Origin: Clostridia bacterium
Lineage (GTDB): Bacteria > Bacillota > Clostridia > Oscillospirales > Acutalibacteraceae
NCBI GenBank assembly: GCA_900754145.1
Contig: CAAEBW010000324.1
Coordinates: forward strand, 1 to 13,472
DNA: 13,472 nt
Direction of reading: 5' to 3'
Part shown: positions 7,707-13,326 of the stretch, in pieces
Layout: every line of letters begins with the position of its first letter
How positions within the stretch are numbered: the stretch's first letter is position 1
The notes under the pieces: model-generated
Database searches by the model: none
What the model was told of the DNA's origin: nothing
What the model saw: the letters and a program-made list of their open reading frames with translations, nothing else
Translations under genes and position numbers: made by a program

Positions 7707-7731
7707 CCTGCGTCGGGCTTGCCGACGCAGG
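7707..7731 (-). promoter_or_regulatory. Intercistronic hairpin between the transporter and YdjJ-like genes
   Basis: A perfect 10-pair GC-rich stem (arms 7707-7716 and 7722-7731) with a 5-base loop lies between the transporter stop (7744) and the dehydrogenase start (7681). Leftward, the stem is followed by AAAAATAAA instead of a T-tract, so it should not terminate transcription. A role in mRNA processing or 3' protection, allowing different levels of transporter and enzymes, is the likeliest reading. Confidence 0.6.
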
Positions 7732-7743
7732 ATATAAATTCAA

Positions 7744-9129
7744 TTAATCGATATTGCCGATATCCTCAACAGATTCGCCTCTTGTCTCAACGCCTAAGAA
7801 TATAATGCTTATAGCTATGATAACCGCCACTATACCGATAAGGATAAACACGCTGCCGGGACCAATGCTTGCCGCCGCCCAGGTAACAAGGAACGGGAAG
7901 AAGATGTTGCTAACTCTACCCATAGCGTTGCTGAAGCCTGAACCCGAAAGCTTTGCAGAGGTCGGCCACATCTCGGGCACATATACCGCCGAGGCGTAGC
8001 AAACGTACATATAAATAACCGTGTTAAGCAAGAAGGTCATTACAATAAGACCTGTTATGCCAAGTGAGGGGGCGAGAACGCCTGTCGCAATTCCGAGACC
8101 CGCCATCAATGCGAGAAGCAGTACGCCCATTACCCTGCGGGGTAGCTTATCCATAATAAGTGATGCAATGAAGATTCCAAAGGGTGCGCCGAAGAGACCG
8201 AACATTGTCATAAACTGCGAAGTAGAGGTGTCAAAGCCTAAGTCCTTAAGCATTGAGGGCATCCAGTTCATAAGGGTGTACTGGATTGTGTTCATACCGA
8301 TAAGTACGAGAGAGCCAACGATTGTGCGCTTTAAGAGCTTGCCTTTAAAGAGAGCGCTGTAGGGAAGCTTTTTAACGGGCTTCGGCTCTTTAACCTCGAT
8401 AGGAGGCAAGGGCTTGCCGGTTGATTTTTCGATTTCCTTTTCGATTTTGGTCATTATAGCGTCTGCTTCTTCAAGTCTGCCCTGTGATTCAAGCCATCTC
8501 GGGGACTCGGGGAACTTTTTAAGAATGAAAACGCAGGCGATGATTGAAAGGATGGAGGGAATCATAAACTGGATTCTCCAGTTAAGGGCAAAGCTGACGC
8601 CGGTAGAAACTATAAGAAGTGCTATACCGTTGCATATCGGGTGAGCCCAGTTGCCTATAAAGGAGGTGCGGCTCGACCAGGTGCCGCGGTTTTTGCCCGG
8701 AACATACTCTGTAAAGCCCGCGAAGAGAACTACTAAGAGCGCGCCGAGACCGAAGCCCTGCATAAGTCTGAATACATAAAGCACATAAACATTGGGCGAA
8801 AGAGCGCCGCCGAGCATTGCGACAATATGTATAGCTTCATACAGCAAAATGCTTTTCTTTCTGCCGATTTTATCGCCGATAGGTCCGCCGATAAGTGCGC
8901 CGAAGAGCTGACCCGCCGTGTAAACCGTTCCCCACATTGCAAGCAGGGCTGTTCCCTTTTCCAACCAGTGAATTTCGTTAAGCAGAATGTTCTGCACCGC
9001 GCCGCCGATACCGTTAGACCAGCAAACCAAAAGCGCGAACGCCGTTATAAGCCACATTTTAACGTGCCATTTTGACTGGGGCAGACGGTCAAGCCTCGCC
9101 CCGATATTGATATTAGTTTTGTTTTCCAT
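7744..9129 (-). CDS. ydjK: Major facilitator superfamily sugar-acid transporter, YdjK-like
   Basis: This 461-residue secondary transporter of the sugar-porter-like branch of the major facilitator superfamily should have about 12 membrane segments. Family marks are the loop 2-3 motif GDKIGRKKS, the PESPRWLES sugar-porter motif at the end of the first half, and a charged central loop (KEPKPVKKL) before segment 7. It shares GARLDRLP, LLVCWSN, GALLV-LFAGFTEY-PG, NRGTWSSR-SFIGNW and YMYVCYASAVYVPE-WPT with recalled E. coli YdjK, and both are about 460 residues. There is no signal peptide. The first 22 residues are cytoplasmic. The substrate is inferred to be the sugar acid degraded by the cluster, taken up with protons. 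AAGGAG stands 7 bases before the ATG, and the epimerase gene ends 24 bases upstream. Confidence 0.93.
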   Translation of the reverse strand: MENKTNINIGARLDRLPQSKWHVKMWLITAFALLVCWSNGIGGAVQNILLNEIHWLEKGTALLAMWGTVYTAGQLFGALIGGPIGDKIGRKKSILLYEAIHIVAMLGGALSPNVYVLYVFRLMQGFGLGALLVVLFAGFTEYVPGKNRGTWSSRTSFIGNWAHPICNGIALLIVSTGVSFALNWRIQFMIPSILSIIACVFILKKFPESPRWLESQGRLEEADAIMTKIEKEIEKSTGKPLPPIEVKEPKPVKKLPYSALFKGKLLKRTIVGSLVLIGMNTIQYTLMNWMPSMLKDLGFDTSTSQFMTMFGLFGAPFGIFIASLIMDKLPRRVMGVLLLALMAGLGIATGVLAPSLGITGLIVMTFLLNTVIYMYVCYASAVYVPEMWPTSAKLSGSGFSNAMGRVSNIFFPFLVTWAAASIGPGSVFILIGIVAVIIAISIIFLGVETRGESVEDIGNID

Positions 9130-9153
9130 CGTTCTACTCCTTAAAATTATTTT

Positions 9154-9855
9154 TTATATTTTCCTTTGGGCTTTTTCAAGCTCTTGTTCAAGCTCGCTTT
9201 CCATTACCGACCAAGCCTTCTTAAAGTCTGCGTCCTTGTTCCAGAGGGCGGGAGGTCCTAAGACCACCATATCCGCACCCGCCTCGTAAAGAGGACGGTA
9301 AAGGCTTTTGTTCATTGAGCCGTCGGCTTCAATAAGGAAATTAAGCCCTAATTCCTTCCGCATTTTCGCAAGACGGTTTATCTTAACAAACATCTGCGGG
9401 TCAACGGGCTGACCTGCAATACCCGGGTCTACAATCATTATCGTAACCTTGTCAAGGAGGGGCAGATAATATTCAATAGAATTAAGCGGAACCGAGGGAC
9501 TAAGGGCAATTCCCGCCTTACAGCCTAACTCCTTAATCCTGCGGATTGTGACGAACGCGTCCCCCTCTATGCAATCCGTATGCGGCGTTATGTATGCAGC
9601 GCCCGCTTTTGCGAACACCTCAAGATACCGCTGCGGATGCTTAACCATAAGATGCGCGTCCATAGGCTTCAGATTATCCACGTGCTTATTAAGATAATCG
9701 AGATAATCAGGGCCTATTCCGTAGCTCGGAACATACACGCCGTCCTTAATGTCCATATGAAGATAATCCGACTTTTCGTTAATCAGCCTTACCTGTTCTT
9801 CTATATGAAACAAATCACAGCAGCCTACCGACGGCGCAATCATCAGCTTTCTCAT
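9154..9855 (-). CDS. Ribulose-phosphate-3-epimerase-fold protein with remodelled substrate pocket
   Basis: This 233-residue TIM-barrel protein of the ribulose-phosphate 3-epimerase family is closest by eye to D-allulose-6-phosphate 3-epimerase (AlsE). The metal and acid/base residues are all present: His33 and Asp35 (HMDIKDG), His68 (AHLMV) and Asp178 (EADGS), with VDPGIAGQP at 142-150. It should therefore epimerise a ketose next to the carbonyl. Two changes stand out. Lys37 replaces the pocket Met of HxDxMDG, and the C-terminal phosphate loop GTS or GSA is Gly200-Pro201-Pro202, which removes the Ser and the backbone donors. This suggests a substrate with a carboxylate and no terminal phosphate (inference). 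The gene has no counterpart in the E. coli ydj cluster. GGAGG lies 9 bases before the ATG. It sits 25 bases after the YdjL-like gene and 24 before the transporter. Confidence 0.9.
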   Translation of the reverse strand: MRKLMIAPSVGCCDLFHIEEQVRLINEKSDYLHMDIKDGVYVPSYGIGPDYLDYLNKHVDNLKPMDAHLMVKHPQRYLEVFAKAGAAYITPHTDCIEGDAFVTIRRIKELGCKAGIALSPSVPLNSIEYYLPLLDKVTIMIVDPGIAGQPVDPQMFVKINRLAKMRKELGLNFLIEADGSMNKSLYRPLYEAGADMVVLGPPALWNKDADFKKAWSVMESELEQELEKAQRKI

Positions 9856-9880
9856 TGGACTCTACCTCCAATCAGTTTGA

Positions 9881-10981
9881 TTAGTCATTATAATCATAGG
9901 TGAAAATAACCTTGATTGCTTCTTTCTTCGCCATTGCGTCGAAGCCCTCTTTCCACTGGGAAAGACCGAGACGGTGGGTAATCATAGGCTCAACCTTAAT
10001 CATTCCCGCCTTAAGAAGCCTGATGCAGTTTCTCCAAGAGGTGGAGTCATAAGCCATATGACCTATTATGCTCTTGTTCCAGGCGGTGATGTCGTTAATC
10101 GAGAATTCAAGCGGCTTAAAGCCCATTCCCACGCGGACGATTTCTGCGTTGGGTCTTGTCATTTCAATAGCCTGCTTAAGGGCGATATTCGCGCCCGAGC
10201 ATTCAATTACAAGTCCCAGATTGTCTCTGCCGCATATTTCGGTGCAGCGTGCGACGACATCTTCCTTTGAACCGTTTACGCAGTGTGTAGCGCCTAATTC
10301 CATAGCAACGGGGAAGCGTACCTTTACATCCTCCTCAAGACCTACCATAACGATGTTTACCGCGCCCATAAGCTTCGCAACCTGAACCGCGAAGAGACCG
10401 AGCGGTCCTGTGCCGAAGACTACAACGTCCTGACCGGGGATCAAGTGAGACTGTTGAGCGATCGCCTTGTAGGAGTTGCAGATAGGATCGAGCACCGCCG
10501 CCTCCTCATACTTTACGCCCTCGGGAATTTCCCAGATTGCGTGCTTGTGAATTGCAAGAATTTCGCCGGGAACCTTGCAGTACTTGGAAAATCCGCCGCC
10601 CCACGTGTTGTTGTCAAGACCGAGGTTTACCTTGTTCTCGCAACAGAGGAAATCTCCGCTCTCGCAGGCGGGGCATACGCCGCAGACATGAGCGCTGTTG
10701 TCCGATACAACCCTCTGACCCACGTGCCAGTCCTTAACATTCTCGCCTACCTCGACGATTTCACCCGCAAACTCGTGTCCGCGAACCGATTGCTGCTGGT
10801 CGGGAGTAATGTTTGTGTCGTCGTACCCGTTGTCCACCTGCCAGTGCTTCATATCCGCACCGCAGATTGCGGCGGCTTTTATTTCGATAATGATGTCATC
10901 AGGTCCGCAAACAGGGACGGGGTAATCCTCCATCATCTTGTAGCCGCCAAATGCTGTTCCGAATCTTTTTAAAGCATGCAT
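9881..10981 (-). CDS. ydjL: Zinc-dependent medium-chain dehydrogenase, YdjL-like; first gene of the cluster
   Basis: This 366-residue alcohol/polyol dehydrogenase has a complete catalytic zinc site (Cys40 in ICGADMKH, His69-Glu70 in RGHEFAG) and a complete structural zinc lobe (Cys100, Cys103, Cys106, Cys114). The cofactor fold carries VFGTGPLGLF. It is nearly identical in blocks to recalled E. coli YdjL (ARFG-AFGGYKM, WEIP-GV-YE-AAVLDPICN, IVECSGANIALKQAIEM style segments, NDITAWNKSIIGHMAYDST), but has a 7-8 residue insertion near 52-64 (DDTNITPDQQQ). Two different dehydrogenases in one pathway suggest an oxidation-reduction swap at one carbon (inference). AAAGGAG lies 9 bases before the ATG. 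The gene is first in the transcription unit and faces the long regulatory region. Confidence 0.94.
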   Translation of the reverse strand: MHALKRFGTAFGGYKMMEDYPVPVCGPDDIIIEIKAAAICGADMKHWQVDNGYDDTNITPDQQQSVRGHEFAGEIVEVGENVKDWHVGQRVVSDNSAHVCGVCPACESGDFLCCENKVNLGLDNNTWGGGFSKYCKVPGEILAIHKHAIWEIPEGVKYEEAAVLDPICNSYKAIAQQSHLIPGQDVVVFGTGPLGLFAVQVAKLMGAVNIVMVGLEEDVKVRFPVAMELGATHCVNGSKEDVVARCTEICGRDNLGLVIECSGANIALKQAIEMTRPNAEIVRVGMGFKPLEFSINDITAWNKSIIGHMAYDSTSWRNCIRLLKAGMIKVEPMITHRLGLSQWKEGFDAMAKKEAIKVIFTYDYND

Positions 10982-11001
10982 AAATCATAACTCCTTTTCT
11001 T

Positions 11002-11014
11002 CCGTTTCAAACGG
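11002..11014. promoter_or_regulatory. 13-base palindrome in the leader of the YdjL-like gene, possible operator
   Basis: CCGTTTCAAACGG is a perfect palindrome around one central base. It lies about 12 bases downstream of the start predicted from the proximal promoter and 21 bases before the ATG. A repressor bound here would block elongation. As RNA the stem is only 5-6 pairs, so a DNA site is more likely than a terminator. Binding by the DeoR protein is inference. Confidence 0.35.
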
Positions 11015-11032
11015 TTTTTCTTTGACAACTAT

Positions 11033-11061
11033 ATATTAACACCTAAAAATGTGGAAATCAA
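11033..11061 (-). promoter_or_regulatory. Candidate proximal promoter of the sugar-acid cluster
   Basis: Leftward, TTGATT (11056-11061) is followed after exactly 17 bases by TAATAT (11033-11038). Each box matches four of six consensus bases. Transcription would start near 11026 and give a leader of about 45 bases with the ribosome binding site. The weak boxes would suit an activated or repressed promoter. Confidence 0.4.
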
Positions 11062-11086
11062 GCATTATTTTTGTTTGTTTTGCAGA

Positions 11087-11144
11087 TTTGTATATATGAA
11101 CAAATTAAATGTTCTTCTGTTGTATATTATTACATATATACAAA
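11087..11144. repeat. Nested inverted repeats upstream of the cluster, possible operator
   Basis: A 12-base arm TTTGTATATATG (11087-11098) is repeated inverted at 11133-11144 with 34 bases between. Inside lies a second dyad, GAACA (11098-11102) against TGTTC (11110-11114). A shifted pairing TTGTATAT (11120-11127) with ATATACAA (11136-11143) is also possible. Such dyads lie about 60-110 bases upstream of the proximal promoter start and inside the leader of the distal one. Part of the symmetry may be chance in AT-rich DNA. Confidence 0.45.
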
Positions 11145-11293
11145 AGAAATTAAAAACTTTAGTGTACTGTATTGCATTATTTCTTAATAAAAGTATAATT
11201 TTTTGAAAAAAACGATTTAGATAGACATATTGATTTTTTTGGAAAACAGACATTTAATTGACCGATTTCCAAATAGTCTACACCTTAAAAATA

Positions 11294-11323
11294 TTTATAA
11301 AATGTTATTCGTTAAGTAGTCAA
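11294..11323 (-). promoter_or_regulatory. Candidate distal promoter reading toward the cluster
   Basis: Leftward, TTGACT (11318-11323, five of six) and TATAAA (11294-11299, five of six) are separated by 18 bases. This is the best sigma-A match in the region. If used for the cluster it would give a leader of about 300 bases that includes the inverted repeats. It lies just downstream of the small ORF. Confidence 0.4.
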
Positions 11324-11335
11324 AAGATTGTCATG

Positions 11336-11434
11336 TTATCTGCCTTTAGCCATAAGTGCGTTCTTCTTATCTATAATCGAATGTATGATTTGAGAGCGTT
11401 CCTGCTCGGTTATATTGATATAATACTTCTTCAT
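11336..11434 (-). CDS. Small 32-residue protein, possibly a truncated element gene
   Basis: A 32-codon frame encodes a hydrophilic, helix-prone peptide (start MKKYYINITEQERSQ, end ALMAKGR). GGAGGG lies 7 bases before the ATG, a spacing as good as any gene here. From memory the sequence resembles the N-terminal half of a roughly 55-60 residue protein that recurs in Clostridia, often near mobile elements, where the Gly-Arg would continue as Tyr-Thr-Asp. Here a TAA follows directly, and the next bases do not restore that continuation in any frame I tried. It may be a truncated remnant or a short independent gene. No function can be given. Confidence 0.4.
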   Translation of the reverse strand: MKKYYINITEQERSQIIHSIIDKKNALMAKGR

Positions 11435-11491
11435 TTGCAGTCCCTCCATTCAATTACAGTATATCCATAATCGTGCCGGCTTCAAATATGC

Positions 11492-11527
11492 AAAAAAAGA
11501 ACCCCGAACTATACAGTCCGAGGTTCT
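11492..11527 (-). terminator. Strong intrinsic terminator downstream of the integrase
   Basis: Leftward, a 13-pair stem (arms 11515-11527 and 11498-11510, two G-U pairs) closes a GTAT loop and ends in a run of seven T including the last stem base. It would stop transcription from the integrase before it reaches the small ORF and the sugar-acid cluster, insulating the cluster from the element. Confidence 0.85.
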
Positions 11528-11631
11528 GTCATAAACATCGTTAAACGCCGAGCTTACAAGGCTTTTTTATTCAATTTACAATGTAGCCGTTACAATGAAG
11601 CCACTGGATTAACAATTTACGATTCTCATGA

Positions 11632-11716
11632 TTTACGACACGCATTTGTCGTAAAAGACGAGCGATGCTCAAAAAGTCATTTGTCGTAAATCTGTCGTAA
11701 CCCCCGTTTTACGACA
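11632..11716. repeat. Five copies of TTTACGACA in both orientations
   Basis: Copies lie at 11632-11640 and 11708-11716 on the plus strand, and at 11647-11655, 11682-11690 and 11693-11700 (eight of nine) on the minus strand. The first two form a 9-base-arm palindrome with a 6-base gap. The third and fourth are direct repeats 11 bases apart. The fourth and fifth form another dyad. A degenerate sixth copy is at 11616-11624. The regular spacing suggests protein binding, most likely the integrase arm-binding domain. Confidence 0.75.
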
Positions 11717-11921
11717 TTTTTTTGGATTAACAAAACGCCGCAAACGCTGTCAAAACCTGATTTTTATGGGTTTTTAGTCCGAGAGGGGCTTCATCGTCGG
11801 GACCTCTGCCCCCGAAGTTACAAAACAATACCTAAGTGTACAAAACTCCAATGGTTTTGCGTCCTCTCGAAAGCCCGTTTTTACAGCACAGAATATAACT
11901 GTTTGTATCTGTGCGGCATTT

Positions 11922-11951
11922 TGGCGTAGTGACTGGCGTACCATTGGCGTA
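11922..11951. repeat. Three phased TGGCGTA repeats just after the integrase gene
   Basis: TGGCGTA starts at 11922, 11934 and 11945, that is every 11-12 bases or one helical turn, ending five bases before the integrase stop codon. Read on the minus strand it is TACGCCA, one base different from the TACGACA core of the array at 11632-11716. They are probably arm-type integrase sites. Confidence 0.7.
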
Positions 11952-11956
11952 GTAGA

Positions 11957-13201
11957 TTAAATTTGCTTTTCCTTAAAGAATTCACCCAAACTTGTAAACT
12001 CTTTTCTTTTCAGTTCATTGGTCACATCGCAATAAATATTCATTGTAGTACTAATATCGGCATGACCTAAAACATCCTGAATTACCTTAACATTGATACC
12101 CGACTCACACAATCGAGTAGCAAAGGTGTGTCTCAAGCTGTGGCAACTAAAGGGCGGCAACAGAACGGAATCCTTTTCTTCTTTGAGCAACACTTCATCA
12201 TTACAGTCACGGATAATTCTGCGAATTGCTTTATTGAGTGTTCCTTGATGCTGAACATCACCGTAACGGTTCACAAAAATAAAATCCGTGTAGCAATCCA
12301 CACTCGCAGTACACTTGACTCCCGCATCCTCTTGATTTTTCTTTTCAAGCAGGAACGCTTCTTTCACATCATCCATCATCGGTACAATTCTTTCACCGGC
12401 TTTGGTCTTGGGGGTGTTTATGCTAAAGGAACAGCCGTTGCCGTCACCGTGATTGTAGTACACTAAGGTGTGATTGACGTGGATAAGTCCTTCTTCCAAA
12501 TCAATATCGCACCACCGCAGTCCTACTAATTCACCGACACGAAGGCCTGTGCCGAGCATAATGGCGAATACAGGATACCAATGCCGATACACCGTATGAT
12601 TTTTTAAGAAGTTAATGAACAACTGTTGTTCAGGGATAGTAAGTGCCTTCCGCTTTTCCACCTGAAAATTGTGAGACTGTTTGAGTTCTTTTAGCATATT
12701 ATCGGTTGGGTTTAAGCGTATGTATCCGTCATCCACCGCCATGTTAAACACTTGATGCAGAACCGTATGCACGTTATCAATGGTTGCTATTGTCAAAATC
12801 CTATCATCTGCAAGGCGGTTATAAAACCTCTTTACATCGGATTTTCTAACATCTGCAATGCGAAGTTTGCCGAATGTGGGGCGAACAAACATATTGTACA
12901 TATATTTGTAGTTCTGAAAGGTGTTATCTTTCAAACCTCGTTTCAAGTCACACCACAAATCAAATACTTCGTTGACCGTTATCAAACGAATCTCCGTTTT
13001 AATTCCGTCCCTTTTATCAATTATGATTTGTTCTTCTCTCTCACGAAGTTCCTCAAGTGTACTTGCGTATATTGAGTGACGCTTACCATCCGGAGTGCTC
13101 CAACGGTAATCATAAAGCCCGTTTGCTCTTTGGGATTCACCCTTGCGGAGTGTAACCCTATTCTTATCTAATCTTCTACCTTTACCTTTCTTTGCAGTCA
13201 T
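11957..13201 (-). CDS. int: Tyrosine integrase, Tn916-like
   Basis: This 414-residue site-specific recombinase integrates and excises the element. The N-terminal arm-DNA-binding segment (about 15-60) has LRKGESQRANGLYDYRW, like the Tn916 integrase (KTGESQRKDGRYLYKY). The SAM-like core-binding domain spans about 75-170, and the catalytic domain about 185-400. Catalytic residues visible are Arg221 (TGLRVGEL), a Lys in TPKTKAGE (265 or 267), His354 and Arg357 (HSLRHTF), His380 (LGHADI) and nucleophile Tyr390 (MNIYCDV). The frame is open upstream to 13243, but the ATG at 13201 has AAAGGAG 10 bases ahead and is downstream of a good promoter. The gene follows xis and lies at the element border, as in Tn916. 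Its full set of catalytic residues means it is probably active. Confidence 0.95.
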   Translation of the reverse strand: MTAKKGKGRRLDKNRVTLRKGESQRANGLYDYRWSTPDGKRHSIYASTLEELREREEQIIIDKRDGIKTEIRLITVNEVFDLWCDLKRGLKDNTFQNYKYMYNMFVRPTFGKLRIADVRKSDVKRFYNRLADDRILTIATIDNVHTVLHQVFNMAVDDGYIRLNPTDNMLKELKQSHNFQVEKRKALTIPEQQLFINFLKNHTVYRHWYPVFAIMLGTGLRVGELVGLRWCDIDLEEGLIHVNHTLVYYNHGDGNGCSFSINTPKTKAGERIVPMMDDVKEAFLLEKKNQEDAGVKCTASVDCYTDFIFVNRYGDVQHQGTLNKAIRRIIRDCNDEVLLKEEKDSVLLPPFSCHSLRHTFATRLCESGINVKVIQDVLGHADISTTMNIYCDVTNELKRKEFTSLGEFFKEKQI

Positions 13202-13223
13202 ATTTATCCAGCTCCTTTCAATG

Positions 13224-13314
13224 CTGTCAGCACCGAAAAGCACTATGATATTGTCTATATTATAACATAAATCCGTTATCTTTACAAGTACTCTTTCTGA
13301 GCTGACAGGCCTGT
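13224..13314. repeat. Palindromes flanking the integrase promoter
   Basis: CTGTCAGC (13224-13231) is repeated inverted as GCTGACAG (13301-13308), with the integrase promoter between. The right copy overlaps a perfect 10-base palindrome ACAGGCCTGT (13305-13314). These may be binding sites for an element regulator. The evidence is the symmetry alone. Confidence 0.35.
13259..13287 (-). promoter_or_regulatory. Candidate promoter of the integrase gene
   Basis: Leftward, TTGTAA (13282-13287), a 17-base spacer and a perfect extended -10, TGTTATAAT with TATAAT at 13259-13264, lie between xis and int. The start would fall near 13252, leaving a leader of about 50 bases. The integrase can therefore be expressed apart from xis. 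Confidence 0.65.
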
Positions 13315-13326
13315 AAAGAAAGTTAA

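Larger units (their letters stand above)
10982..11335. other. AT-rich non-coding leader upstream of the sugar-acid cluster
   Basis: I find no convincing gene in these 354 bases. The stretch is clearly more AT-rich than the genes on its left. It holds two leftward promoter candidates, nested inverted repeats and a 13-base palindrome near the first gene. Its size and content suit a regulated control region for the whole cluster. Confidence 0.6.
11435..11956. other. Non-coding end region of the integrative element
   Basis: These 522 bases between the small ORF and the integrase contain no frame I would call a gene. They hold a strong leftward terminator, eight TACGmCA heptamers, a direct repeat TGGATTAACAA (11605-11615 and 11723-11733), and a dyad GCACAGA/TCTGTGC (11886-11892 and 11908-11914). 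The attachment core is expected near here, because integrases of this type lie next to the element end. It cannot be identified without the other end or an empty site. No tRNA gene is visible. Confidence 0.5.

Noticed and set aside
7707..7731. Reading the intercistronic hairpin as a terminator
   Set aside because: The stem is followed leftward by A-rich sequence and the cluster continues 26 bases later. No T-tract exists on the relevant strand.
11022..11050. Plus-strand promoter TTGACA with AAAAAT 17 bases later
   Set aside because: The -35 box is perfect, but the -10 is poor and no rightward gene follows. Probably chance in AT-rich DNA, though a divergent RNA cannot be excluded.
11065..11253. 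62-codon minus-strand frame ahead of the YdjL-like gene
   Set aside because: Low-complexity AT-rich translation rich in Phe, Ile, Asn and Lys without a ribosome binding site. It covers the inverted repeats and looks like chance.
11258..11470. 70-codon plus-strand frame in the region between cluster and integrase
   Set aside because: No ribosome binding site, no recognisable motif, and it overlaps the better supported minus-strand small ORF and a terminator-bearing spacer.
11551..11568. Plus-strand terminator with a short stem and TTTTTT
   Set aside because: The stem is only about 5 pairs with one wobble, and no plus-strand gene precedes it.
11632..11716. CRISPR array or plasmid iterons
   Set aside because: The repeat is only 9 bases, occurs in both orientations with unequal spacing, and there are no cas or rep genes nearby.
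11693..11723. Hairpin TGTCGTAA/TTACGACA with T7, possible plus-strand terminator
   Set aside because: The arms are members of a five-copy repeat family and no plus-strand gene ends here, so repeat binding sites explain them better.
11435..11956. A tRNA gene as the integration target
   Set aside because: I looked for a cloverleaf with TTC arm and CCA-type end near the integrase and found none on either strand.
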